64,000 nucleotides of DNA. Source: Pseudomonadota bacterium (GTDB lineage Bacteria > Pseudomonadota > Gammaproteobacteria > Burkholderiales > Burkholderiaceae_C). The stretch covers positions 165,765-229,764 of the forward strand of contig JAEWIF010000057.1 of NCBI GenBank assembly GCA_023387335.1, in the 5' to 3' direction. The notes under the pieces are model-generated. The model did no database searches. It was not told the origin of the DNA and saw only the letters and a list, made by a program, of their open reading frames with translations. Below, piece by piece: positions 51,715 through 60,043 of this stretch. The position numbers were made by a program, and so were the translations under genes. Every line of letters starts with the position of its first letter. Position 1 is the stretch's first letter.

Positions 51715-53187
51715 TCAGCCTTCGTCGCCCCAGGGCAGCATCAGCGTCACCAGCGAAAGCCGGGCGAACTCCGGCACGAACTCGTCGATGATCTTCTGCG
51801 GTTGCGGGCACAGGCCCGCATCGGTGATCACGCCGAACTGGACGCCGCCGCCGTAGCTCAGGATCGAGACGCCCAGGCCGATGTTGCCGGACTGGGGCAC
51901 CCAGAACATGGTCTGCTCCAGCGTCGAGCCCAGGAACTTCAGCTTGTCGCGCGGGCCCGGAACATTGGTCATCACCGCGGTGGTCTTGTTGCCGAACAGG
52001 CCCATGATCGCGTCCTGCGCCGGCTTGATCAGCAGGCCCGCCAGCGTGAGGACGCAAAAGGCCAGAAGGGGCTGCGTGCTGCCCTTGAGCGCGTTCATGC
52101 GCCGCCGCGCTTCGTAGACGCGCTCCACCGGGTTCTCGATGCCGATCGGCAGCACCAGCGGCACCAGGCCGAAGCGGTTGCCCAGCTTGTGGGCCTGGTC
52201 CATCGGGCGCAGGTTCACCGGCACCATCGCGCGGATCTCCTGGCCCTTGACCTCGTCACCCTGCGCGCGCAGGTACTCGCCGAGCGCGCCGGCCACGCAG
52301 GACAGCAGCACGTCGTTGATCGAGCAGTTGAGGGCCCTGCCGACCGCCTTCACTTCGTCGAGCGGCAGCGGCTCGCACCAGGCCACGCGCTTGCGGCCGA
52401 TGGGCTGGCCCTTCAATCGCGTCTTCGAATCGTCCGGCATCAGGGCCAACGCGGCGGCGTCGCTGAGCACCTGGTAGGCGAGCTTGGCGACTTCGACGGG
52501 GCTGTCTCCCAGGACGTCCAGGGCCTTGAGCGTGACATCGGTCAGCGGCCGCAGCAGCGTCTCGGCGATCCAGTCATCCGCGCCCTGCGCCGCGCCGCGG
52601 CGCTTGCGCTCGGGCGGCGCCGCGCCGCCGTCCACCAGCGACATCGTCACCGAGATCAGCGCGATGCCGTCGGCGATGCAGTGGTGGATGCGCACGATCA
52701 GCGCGCTGCCGCCTTCGTAGTCCTCGACCAGGTGGATCTGCCACAGCGGCCGCTTGCGGTCCAGCGGCTGCATCGCCAGCTCGCCGACGCGCGCCTGCAG
52801 GGCGTCCTGCGCCGACTGCTTGCGGCCGCGCGGAAGCTTCTCGCGCACCACCATCTCCCGCACGTCGAGAGCGCCGTCGTCCACCCAGGTGGCGCCGGCC
52901 GCGTCCTCCACCACGCGCTGGCGGAAGCGCGGGTACTTGAGGAGGCGCTCCTCGACGCGCCGGCACAGGTCGTCGTGATCGATGCCCGGACGCAGCGTCC
53001 ACACGCCCAGGATCATCATGAGGTTGTGGTCGGAGTCCATCCGCAGCCACGCGGTGTCGACCTTCGACATGCGCTCGCCCGCCAGCCCCAGCATGCCGGT
53101 GGCCATGCGAGAGGCCTTTCCCACCGCGCGGCGAGGGGTGCTGCGGGCCGCTTCCCGGGCGGCGGTGCTCACGATTCGGGTGACCAT
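51715..53187 (-). CDS. Wax ester synthase / diacylglycerol acyltransferase (WS/DGAT)
   Basis: Acyl-CoA-dependent acyltransferase of 490 residues making wax esters from fatty alcohols or triacylglycerol from diacylglycerol. The catalytic HHxxxDG motif is HHCIADG at about 168-174. PLWQIHLVEDYEGG precedes it. The C-terminal domain has SINDVLLSCVAGAL (a variant of the N-D motif), PVNLRP, GNRFGLVPLVLPIG and NVPGP. An extra 39 residues precede the usual SxxDxxWL start. The fatty acyl-CoA reductase at 45.9 kb would supply alcohol and the divergent acyl-CoA-binding protein would supply acyl-CoA. Confidence 0.93.
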   Translation of the reverse strand: MVTRIVSTAAREAARSTPRRAVGKASRMATGMLGLAGERMSKVDTAWLRMDSDHNLMMILGVWTLRPGIDHDDLCRRVEERLLKYPRFRQRVVEDAAGATWVDDGALDVREMVVREKLPRGRKQSAQDALQARVGELAMQPLDRKRPLWQIHLVEDYEGGSALIVRIHHCIADGIALISVTMSLVDGGAAPPERKRRGAAQGADDWIAETLLRPLTDVTLKALDVLGDSPVEVAKLAYQVLSDAAALALMPDDSKTRLKGQPIGRKRVAWCEPLPLDEVKAVGRALNCSINDVLLSCVAGALGEYLRAQGDEVKGQEIRAMVPVNLRPMDQAHKLGNRFGLVPLVLPIGIENPVERVYEARRRMNALKGSTQPLLAFCVLTLAGLLIKPAQDAIMGLFGNKTTAVMTNVPGPRDKLKFLGSTLEQTMFWVPQSGNIGLGVSILSYGGGVQFGVITDAGLCPQPQKIIDEFVPEFARLSLVTLMLPWGDEG

Positions 53188-53279
53188 GCGGAGCCTTTGC
53201 GTCAGTGGACGTGCGTGCCTATTCTGGGTGGAGGGCCACGCTTAAGATACCGCGAACTTTCCCGAGAAGGAGCATCCTC

Positions 53280-53534
53280 ATGGCCGACCTCAAAGCCGAT
53301 TTCGACGCCGCCGTCGCCAACTCCAAGAACCTGAGCGAGCGTCCGGACAACGCCACGCTCCTGAAGATCTACGGCCTCTACAAGCAGGCCACGCAGGGCG
53401 ACAACGCGGAGAAGAAGCCCGGCTTCGGCGACATGGTCGGCCGCGCCAAGTGGGACGCGTGGAACGGCATGAAGGGCACGTCCAGCGACGACGCGATGCA
53501 GCAGTACGTGGACCTGATCAAGTCCCTGAGCTGA
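53280..53534 (+). CDS. Acyl-CoA-binding protein
   Basis: Small four-helix protein of 84 residues that binds long-chain acyl-CoA. Signature positions are present: DFDAAVANSKNL, LLKIYGLYKQATQGDN (Tyr and Lys of the CoA site), KPGFGDMVGRAKWDAWNGMKG, and AMQQYVDLIKSL. The ATG at 53280 follows AAGGAG. It is divergent from the WS/DGAT gene with 92 bases between them, so the two may share a regulatory region. Buffers acyl-CoA pools for lipid synthesis. Confidence 0.95.
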   Translation: MADLKADFDAAVANSKNLSERPDNATLLKIYGLYKQATQGDNAEKKPGFGDMVGRAKWDAWNGMKGTSSDDAMQQYVDLIKSLS

Positions 53535-53557
53535 GACCGCCCCGGGGCGCGCCCGCC

Positions 53558-53944
53558 TCAGGCCTTGCGCGTGCGCGCGCCCGCCTTGGCGGCGGGCTTG
53601 GCCTTCTTCGCCGTGGCCTTGGCCAGGCCGTGCTCGAAGGCCACCAGCGGATCGTCCTGCAGCAGCAACTCGTCGAGGTTGCGCTCGATCTCGGTGGCGA
53701 TGCGCTCCTTGAACGCGCCGAGCAGGAAGCCCAGTCGCGCGTGCAGCTCGAAGCGGTCCCTGGTGACGCGCAGTTCGCCGTTGACGCCCGAGCGCGTGAA
53801 GCTGACCAGGTCGGAGGCCTTGCCCTCCTCGTAGGTGCATTCCATCTGCAGCCGGCTCTCGGCGGCTTCCGCCCACTTGAACGCGAGCTCCCGGGCGCGC
53901 GGCAGGCCCAGGCTGTGCTCGCGTTCGATGTGGATGTCAGGCAC
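53558..53944 (-). CDS. Polyhydroxyalkanoic acid system family protein (PHA granule region protein)
   Basis: Protein of 128 residues of the PHA_gran_rgn family. The conserved core is IHIEREHSLGLPRARELAFKWAEA, then a beta-rich YEEGKASDLVSFTRSGVNGELRVTRDRFELHARLGFLLGAF stretch and a Lys/Ala tail. Function is unknown, but members occur beside phasin and PHA synthesis genes. The GTG at 53944 lies inside the end of the aminopeptidase gene (8-base overlap), so it is the third member of a coupled minus-strand operon. Context links it to the granule proteins at 48 kb. Confidence 0.85.
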   Translation of the reverse strand: MPDIHIEREHSLGLPRARELAFKWAEAAESRLQMECTYEEGKASDLVSFTRSGVNGELRVTRDRFELHARLGFLLGAFKERIATEIERNLDELLLQDDPLVAFEHGLAKATAKKAKPAAKAGARTRKA

Positions 53945-55037
53945 GTGGGCTCTCCTTGCGCTTGAGGTACTCGTGGCGATCGGCCTTGGGCATCGAGGCC
54001 AGCCGCTTCGCTTCATCATAGAACCGGGCCCAGTCGCGCCCGAGCGATTCGAACAGCGCTTCGAAGCCCGGCACCAGCTCGTCGTACGCCGCCTGTGCGC
54101 CGAACGAGGCGTTGCCCGCGTGGGCCACCCACTCGTCGGTGGTGCGCAGGCGCTCGGGCGGCAGGTTCCAGCTTTCGCGCAGCCGCGCGTACTCGGCACG
54201 GAAGCGCGCGAACACCTCCTCCTTGCGTTCGCGCCGCTGCTCCTGCGTGATGGCCTCGTTGTCGTAGACCTCCTGCAGCGCCCGGCGGGTGAACCGGGTG
54301 AGCGCGCGGAACTGCACGCGGCGCGTGTTGTACCGCTCGTAGTCGATGCGCGCCTGTGGAGGGGCCTGGGTCGCCAGCCAGCGCTCCACGCCCAGGCGCT
54401 CCACCGCGGTGGCGAACGACTCGTTGAACACGGTGTCGTCGCGCGCGTACACGACCTGGTGCGCCAGCTCGTGGAAGATCAGCCGCGCCAGTTCGCCTTC
54501 CGGGTAGTTGATGAAGGTGTTGAGCAGCGGGTCGCCGCCCGCCCAGTTCATCCAGCCGAGCGTGGAATAGGCGGGCACGGGATAGGTGCTGGCCTCGTAG
54601 CCCTCGGCACGCAGGCGCTCGGCTTCGGCCTTGGCCTCGGCCTCGTCGAAGTAGCCGCGGTAGCCCACGCAACCGGTGACGGGGAAGCACCAGGTCTTGA
54701 GCTTGAGCGAGAACTCCGGCGCCGCCACCACGTTCCACACGACCGCCGTGCGGTTCAGGTCGGCGTAGCGGCGATAGCTCGGGTTGTCGGGCAGGTGCAG
54801 TTCATGCGAGGCGAACTGGCGGATGCGCTGGCTGAGCTGCAGGCGCTCCTTCAGCCGCGGCGGCGCCTGTTCGTCGCCCAGCCATTCCTCCACCGGACGC
54901 GCCGCCTGCAGCATGCGCAGGTGCCCGGTGGCCGACTGCCAGTAGTAGCCCATGTTGGCGCAACCGCCGAGGCACACCAGTGCCCCCGCCGCCACCAACG
55001 CTCCCAGTCCCGACGCCACCAGCCACCCGCCCTTCAC
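53937..55037 (-). CDS. Predicted aminopeptidase, zinc lipoprotein (COG4324 type)
   Basis: Putative periplasmic metallopeptidase of 366 residues. The signal region ends in a lipobox (CLGGC, lipidated Cys near residue 26) followed by ANMGYYWQSATGHL, the conserved start of this family. The zinc site is IFHELAHQ (HExxH) with a downstream NESFATAVE glutamate. YSTLGWMNWAGGDPLLNTF is also family-typical. Substrate unknown. The GTG start at 55037 overlaps the oxidoreductase stop (GTGA). Confidence 0.86.
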   Translation of the reverse strand: MKGGWLVASGLGALVAAGALVCLGGCANMGYYWQSATGHLRMLQAARPVEEWLGDEQAPPRLKERLQLSQRIRQFASHELHLPDNPSYRRYADLNRTAVVWNVVAAPEFSLKLKTWCFPVTGCVGYRGYFDEAEAKAEAERLRAEGYEASTYPVPAYSTLGWMNWAGGDPLLNTFINYPEGELARLIFHELAHQVVYARDDTVFNESFATAVERLGVERWLATQAPPQARIDYERYNTRRVQFRALTRFTRRALQEVYDNEAITQEQRRERKEEVFARFRAEYARLRESWNLPPERLRTTDEWVAHAGNASFGAQAAYDELVPGFEALFESLGRDWARFYDEAKRLASMPKADRHEYLKRKESPRA

Positions 55038-57100
55038 GCCCGTTGCACGTCCACCAGGCAGTCGTAGAACACCGGTCCTCCGCCCAGGTCGGTCAGCCGC
55101 TGGCTGGTCAGCTGGTTGACGTTGGTTCCGGCGAGGCCGAACTTGCGCCACCAGATGCCCAGGCCGTTGACCACGCCCGGACGGGCGCGTTCGCTCACCT
55201 GGGCCTTGCAGTGGTACTCGCCGCGCTCGTTGAACACTCGCACCACGGCGCCGCTCTCGATGCCGCGCGGCTGCGCGTCCGCCGGATGGATCTCCAGCAG
55301 CGGCTCGCGCTCGATGTCGCGCAGGCTCTTCAGGTTCACGAAGGTGGAGTTGAGGAAGTTGCGCGCCGGCGGCGAGATCATCGCCAGCGGATGGCGCTCC
55401 GAAGTGCCCGCGGCCTCGTAGTTCGGCAGGTGGTCCGGCAGGCCGTCCAGGCCCTGGCGCGCGAGCGCGGCGCTGAAGAACTCGCAGCGGCCCGACACCG
55501 TGGGGAAGCGGCCTTCCGCGAACGGCGCGTCCGGCACGGGCAAGGCGCTGAAGCCCTTGTCCAGCAGTTCGTCGAAATCGATGCGGTCGCCGCAGCCTTG
55601 CCTGCACATCGCTTCGTCGCTGTCCGCGAAGCAGGGTTCGTCGAAGCCCATGCGCCTGGCCAGTTCGCGGAAGACCTCCGTGTTGGTGCGGGCCTCGCCC
55701 AGCGGCGCGATCGCCGGCCGGTTGAGCATCACGTCGGTGTGGCCGTAGGCCGTGTGCAGGTCCCAGTGTTCGAGCTGCGTCGTGGCGGGAAGGATGTAGT
55801 CGGCGTAATCGGCCGTGTCGGTCTGGAACTGCTCCAGCACCACCGTGAACAGGTCCTCGCGGGCGAAAGCCTGCACCACGCGCGCCGACTCGGGCGCCAC
55901 CGCCACCGGGTTGCTGTTGTAGACGACCACCGCCTCGACGCGCGGCCCGAACGCCTGTGAAGTAGGCCGCAGCAGGTCGTCGCCGATGGTGCTCATGTTG
56001 ATCACGCGCGGCGCGCGGCCGGCCAGCAGGTCGGGCCTTTGCAGCGCGGCGCGATCGGCCGTGGACCAGCCCGAGCTGGACAGCAGCAGGCCGCCCGCGC
56101 GATGCCGCCACGCGCCCGTGAGCGCCGGCAGGCAGGCGATGGCGCGCGCCGCGTTGCCGCCGCCCCGCACGCGCTGCATGCCGTAGTTCAGGCGGATCGC
56201 GGCCGGCTTGGTGGTGCCGTAGTCGCGCGCCAGGTCGCGGATCTGCTGCGCCGGGATGCCGCAAACGGCGGCAGCTCGCTCGGGCGACCAGCGCAACGCG
56301 CGCTCGCGCAGCGCGTCCCAGCCGAGCGTGTGGTGTTCCAGGTAATCGTGATCGAGCCAGTCGTTCACCACCAGTTCGTGCATCAGCGCGAGCGCCAGCG
56401 CCGCGTCGGTGCCGGGCAGGATCTGCAGGTGCTCGTGGCACTTCTCGGCGGTCTCGGTGCGGCGCGGGTCGATGCACACCAGCCGCGCGCCGCGCCGCTT
56501 GGCCTCCTGCGCCAGCCGCCAGAAATGCACGCTGCTGGTGATGACGTTGCTGCCCCAGATCAGGATCAGCTTCGCCTCGGTGAAGAACTCCACCTTCATG
56601 CCCACCTTGCCGCCCAGCGTGTGCACCAGGCCGGCCGCGCCCGCGCTGGCGCAGATGGTGCGATCGAGCAGCGAGGCGCCCAGGCGATGGAAGAAGCGGG
56701 CCGCCATGCCCTCGCCCTGCACCAGGCCCATGGTGCCGCAGTAGCTGTAGGGCAGGATGGCCTGCGGGTCGCGCGCGGCGATGCCGGAAAGCCGCCGGGC
56801 GATGTCGTCCAGCGCTTCGTCCCAACCCACCCGCTCGAACTGCCCGGCGCCCTTCGGGCCCACGCGCCGCAGGGGATGCAGCAGCCGCTCGGGGTGGTAG
56901 GTGCGCTCGGGATAGCGCGAGACCTTGGCGCACAGCACGCCGTCGGTGGGCGCGTGCCCGGGGTTGCCCTGCACCTTCACCGCGACGCCGTCGACCACCG
57001 TGGTCAGCAGCGCGCAGGTGTCCGGGCAGTCGTGCGGGCAGGCGCCGCGCACCTGCCGCGAAGAGTCGACGCTAGGGGGAATGCCGATGCCGGACGTCAA
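55034..57100 (-). CDS. Molybdopterin-dependent oxidoreductase (DMSO reductase superfamily)
   Basis: Soluble catalytic subunit of 688 residues. The N-terminal 4Fe-4S site has Cys21, Cys25, Cys29 (ACPHDCPDTC) and Cys57. Molybdopterin-binding segments include WGSNVITSSVHFW, CIDPRRTETAEKC, YNSNPVAVAP, and the C-terminal domain with NERGEYHCKAQV and GTNVNQLTSQRLTDLGGGP. No twin-arginine signal, so cytoplasmic. Often annotated as formate dehydrogenase or assimilatory reductase, but the metal-ligand residue region (ASAGAAG) does not decide the substrate and no electron-transfer subunit is adjacent. The start TTG 57100 has a weak ribosome site; a GTG at codon 17 is an alternative. Confidence 0.87.
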   Translation of the reverse strand: MTSGIGIPPSVDSSRQVRGACPHDCPDTCALLTTVVDGVAVKVQGNPGHAPTDGVLCAKVSRYPERTYHPERLLHPLRRVGPKGAGQFERVGWDEALDDIARRLSGIAARDPQAILPYSYCGTMGLVQGEGMAARFFHRLGASLLDRTICASAGAAGLVHTLGGKVGMKVEFFTEAKLILIWGSNVITSSVHFWRLAQEAKRRGARLVCIDPRRTETAEKCHEHLQILPGTDAALALALMHELVVNDWLDHDYLEHHTLGWDALRERALRWSPERAAAVCGIPAQQIRDLARDYGTTKPAAIRLNYGMQRVRGGGNAARAIACLPALTGAWRHRAGGLLLSSSGWSTADRAALQRPDLLAGRAPRVINMSTIGDDLLRPTSQAFGPRVEAVVVYNSNPVAVAPESARVVQAFAREDLFTVVLEQFQTDTADYADYILPATTQLEHWDLHTAYGHTDVMLNRPAIAPLGEARTNTEVFRELARRMGFDEPCFADSDEAMCRQGCGDRIDFDELLDKGFSALPVPDAPFAEGRFPTVSGRCEFFSAALARQGLDGLPDHLPNYEAAGTSERHPLAMISPPARNFLNSTFVNLKSLRDIEREPLLEIHPADAQPRGIESGAVVRVFNERGEYHCKAQVSERARPGVVNGLGIWWRKFGLAGTNVNQLTSQRLTDLGGGPVFYDCLVDVQRA

Positions 57101-57165
57101 GGTGAATCCTATAGTTCTTGATGAGCTGGCGAATGTCGAACCGTCGGCCTATGGAGACCTTCCCC

Positions 57166-58296
57166 ATGCAAACGTTCCGCTGCCGAGTGCGAATCGCCAT
57201 CGTAGCCTTCCTCGCCGCCCTCGGCACCGCAGCCCTCGCCCAGGACGGCGTGGGCAAGACCGGCATCGTCGTCGGCCAGTCGGCGGCGCTCACCGGCCCG
57301 GGCTCGGCGCTGGCCGCGCCCTTCGTGCAAGGCGCGAAGCTGTACTTCGACAAGCTCAACGCCGGTGGCGGCGTCAACGGCCGGAAGGTCGAACTGGTGA
57401 CGCTGGACGACCGCGGCAACCCCGCCACCACCGCGGAGAACACGAAGAAGCTGCTGGGCCAGGGCGTGCTCTCGCTGTTCGGCTACTACGGCTCGCCCCA
57501 GGTCACCGCCGCCTACCCGCTGATCAAGGACAGCGACGTGCTGATGTTCGGCCCCATGGCCGCGGCCGACGAGCTTCGCGGCGCGCTCTATCCCAACGTG
57601 TTCTCGATCCGGCCGGGCTACTCCGAAGAAGCCGCCGCCATCACGCGCCACGCCGAGACGCTGGGCGCGCGCAAGCTGGCCATCCTGCACGGCAGCGACA
57701 GCGAGTCGATGGTGGCGCTGGAGGCCGCCGAGCGCACCATGGGCGGCATGGGCGCCAACCTGGTCGCCAAGCACGTGGTGGGCAGCGGCAGCGTCGCCAG
57801 CAGCGTCGACAGGACGCTGGAGAAGAAGCCCGAGTCGGTGCTGGTGCTGGGCGACACCGGCGGCGCGGCCAGCGCGGTGCGCGACCTGCGGGCCAAGGGT
57901 TTCCGCGGCCCGATCTACGGTTTCTCCAGCACGGGCGAGAGCCTGCTGGCCGAGGAGCTGGGACGCGACGGCGCCGGCGTGGTGGTGGTGCGCGTGGTCC
58001 CCAAGAGCGACAGCGCCAAGGTGGCCGTGGTGCGCGAGCTGCAGGCCGACGCCCAGGCGGCCAAGGCCGGCAAGCCGAACGTCTACATGCTCGAGGGCTA
58101 CCTGGCCGCGCAGGTGTACGCCGAGGCGCTGCGTCGCTCGTCCAAGGACCCCACGCGGGCCAAGCTGCGCAAGGCGCTGGAGAGCCTGGACGACCTGAGC
58201 TTGGGCGGCTTCCGCGTGCATTTCGCCAGCGAACGGGTCGGCTCCAGGCTGGTGGAGCTGAGCCTGATCGACTCGCAGGGCCGGGTGCGCGAGTAA
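57166..58296 (+). CDS. ABC transporter substrate-binding protein (branched-chain amino acid type)
   Basis: Periplasmic binding protein of 376 residues, periplasmic-binding-protein type 6 (LivK-like). The signal peptide ends ALA before QDGVGKTG. Characteristic parts: IVVGQSAALTGPGSALAAPFVQGAKLYFDKLNAGGGVNGRK (over two strands), TLDDRGNPATTAENTKKLL, and GYYGSPQVTAAYPLI. The ATG at 57166 follows GGAGA by eight bases. Two upstream ATGs (57121, 57151) are less well placed. No permease or ATPase gene is adjacent, so it is an orphan binding protein, as is frequent in Comamonadaceae. Confidence 0.92.
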   Translation: MQTFRCRVRIAIVAFLAALGTAALAQDGVGKTGIVVGQSAALTGPGSALAAPFVQGAKLYFDKLNAGGGVNGRKVELVTLDDRGNPATTAENTKKLLGQGVLSLFGYYGSPQVTAAYPLIKDSDVLMFGPMAAADELRGALYPNVFSIRPGYSEEAAAITRHAETLGARKLAILHGSDSESMVALEAAERTMGGMGANLVAKHVVGSGSVASSVDRTLEKKPESVLVLGDTGGAASAVRDLRAKGFRGPIYGFSSTGESLLAEELGRDGAGVVVVRVVPKSDSAKVAVVRELQADAQAAKAGKPNVYMLEGYLAAQVYAEALRRSSKDPTRAKLRKALESLDDLSLGGFRVHFASERVGSRLVELSLIDSQGRVRE

Positions 58297-58416
58297 CGCA
58301 TCAACGGCGACCGTCGGCGCCCGGCGCCAGTGGCTGTAGGAGCGCCGCAGAGCCAGCCCTGGCGCGGCCGTGACTTGCGATACTGCGCCCCATCCTTTAC
58401 CTCTGGAGTTGCAAGC

Positions 58417-58755
58417 ATGAAAGCCTCGATCCTCTCCGCCGTCGTGGCGGTCGCCTTCGCCGCCGCTCTGCCCGTGCAGGCGCAGAACAACCCCACGGGC
58501 CCGGACAACAAGTCCACCCAGAAGGCCGGCGAGGCCTACCCGAACGACAAGACGGCCGGCACCGACAAGGGCAGCCCCGAAGTCGTGAAGAAGGCCCAGA
58601 AGTCGCGCCCGGCCCAGGCCACCAAGGAAGTCGCCTCGGACGCGGGCAACGCGGTCAGCCGCACCGCCAAGCGCGCCGCCGACGCCACGCGCCGCACGGG
58701 CAACACCATCGCCGGCAAGCTGCCGGGCAACAAGGACGCCGCGCCCAAGCAGTGA
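58417..58755 (+). CDS. Small exported basic protein of unknown function
   Basis: 112 residues: a signal peptide (MKASILSAVVAVAFAAALPVQA, cleaved before QNNPTG) and a mature, lysine-rich, low-complexity part of about 90 residues without cysteines. A helical stretch TKEVASDAGNAVSRTAKRAADATRRTGNTIAGK resembles the amphipathic repeats of stress-related CsbD/LEA-like proteins, but no family is certain. The start has GGAG at a good distance. Monocistronic, ending 30 bases from the convergent argE gene. Confidence 0.72.
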   Translation: MKASILSAVVAVAFAAALPVQAQNNPTGPDNKSTQKAGEAYPNDKTAGTDKGSPEVVKKAQKSRPAQATKEVASDAGNAVSRTAKRAADATRRTGNTIAGKLPGNKDAAPKQ

Positions 58756-58785
58756 TCGAGCGCGGCGAGCGGGCCGAGCGCCCGC

Positions 58786-59958
58786 TCAGCCGATCTCGCG
58801 CGTGGCCGAGAGGCCGCGCATGAAATCCTCGCAGCGCGCCAGCTGCTCCAGGCTGACGTACTCGTCCGGCTGGTGCGCCTGCACGATGCTGCCGGGCCCG
58901 CACACCACCGTCGGGATGCCGGCGCGCTTGAACAGGCCCGCCTCGGTGCCGAACGCCACCAGCGTGGTGCGCTGCTCGCCCGCCAGGCGCTGCGCCAGGC
59001 GCGTCACCGGGTCCTGCTCCGAACCCAGGAAGCTGGGGATCTCGCAGATCGTCTCGAAGCTGAAGCCCGTGTCGGGCGCCACCTTCTTCATGGCCGGCTC
59101 CAGCGAGCGGGCATGGGCCACCACCTGCGCCTGCATGGCCTGCGCGTCGGCCGTGGGCAGGTCGCGGAATTCGTAGCGGAACTCGGCGTCGCGCGGCACC
59201 ACGTTGTCGGCGATGCCGCCGTGGAACTGGCCCACGCTGGCGGTCGAGAACGGCACGTCGAAGCCGGTGTAGCGCGGCTCCTCGCGCTCGAACCCCTCGG
59301 CCATGTCGCGCAGCTTGCCGACCAGGCGCGCGGCCATCTCGATGGCGTTGACCGACTGCGGCGTGAGCGAGGAATGCGCCTCCTTGCCGCGCACGCAGCA
59401 CTTGTAGCGGTACACGCCCTTGTGCGCGATGGCGGGCACCATGGACGTGGGCTCGCCCACGATGCAGGCCAGCGGCCGGATGTTGGCGTCGCGCAGGTCG
59501 GCGATCAGCTCGCGCACGCCGAAGCAGCCGATCTCCTCCTCGTAGCTGAACGCGAAGTGGACGGCGAACGGCGCGCGGCTGGCCAGGAACGTCTCGGCGT
59601 GCGCCACGGCCAGCGCGATGAAGCTCTTCATGTCGGCCGATCCTCGGCCGTAGAGCTTGCCGTCGCGCACCTGGGCCGACAGCGGGTCGGCCGACCAGTC
59701 CTGGCCGTCCCAGGGCACGGTGTCCGTGTGGCCCGACAGGATGACGCCGGCCGGCTTGCCCTCGCCCAGCGTGGCGAAGAGGTTGGCCTTGGTCTTCTCG
59801 GCGTTGAAGGTCAGGCGCGACTTCACGCCCAGGCGGGCCAGTTCGTCGCGGATGAAATGGATGAGCTCGAGGTTGCTGTTGGCGCTGACGGTGTTCATGC
59901 GCACCAGGGTCTGCGCAAGCTCGAGCGCGCGGGCCGAGGGCTGGGCGGAAGCGGTCAT
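58786..59958 (-). CDS. argE: Acetylornithine deacetylase
   Basis: M20 metallohydrolase of 390 residues that releases ornithine from N-acetylornithine. Zinc ligands: His and Asp in LSGHTDTVPWDG, the bridging Asp in YGRGSADMKSF, Glu pair in SYEEEIGC, Asp/Glu in VGEPTSM, and the C-terminal His in GSIVQAHQPDEYV. GTEAGLF is the ArgE-type substrate loop. Completes a split arginine pathway with argB at 18.8 kb. ATG 59958. Divergent from the amidohydrolase gene 85 bases away. Confidence 0.93.
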   Translation of the reverse strand: MTASAQPSARALELAQTLVRMNTVSANSNLELIHFIRDELARLGVKSRLTFNAEKTKANLFATLGEGKPAGVILSGHTDTVPWDGQDWSADPLSAQVRDGKLYGRGSADMKSFIALAVAHAETFLASRAPFAVHFAFSYEEEIGCFGVRELIADLRDANIRPLACIVGEPTSMVPAIAHKGVYRYKCCVRGKEAHSSLTPQSVNAIEMAARLVGKLRDMAEGFEREEPRYTGFDVPFSTASVGQFHGGIADNVVPRDAEFRYEFRDLPTADAQAMQAQVVAHARSLEPAMKKVAPDTGFSFETICEIPSFLGSEQDPVTRLAQRLAGEQRTTLVAFGTEAGLFKRAGIPTVVCGPGSIVQAHQPDEYVSLEQLARCEDFMRGLSATREIG

Positions 59959-60043
59959 GGCACGATTCTCGCGGATTCCCCTCATGCGCCCGTCCGCACC
60001 CCGGGGCTAGACTCTTCGGCTCGATCCTTGAGAAGTAGCGACC

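Noticed and set aside
58300..58416. GTAGGAGCG-type motif before the small exported protein as a REP element
   Set aside because: Single copy without a clear hairpin; not enough to call a repeat family.
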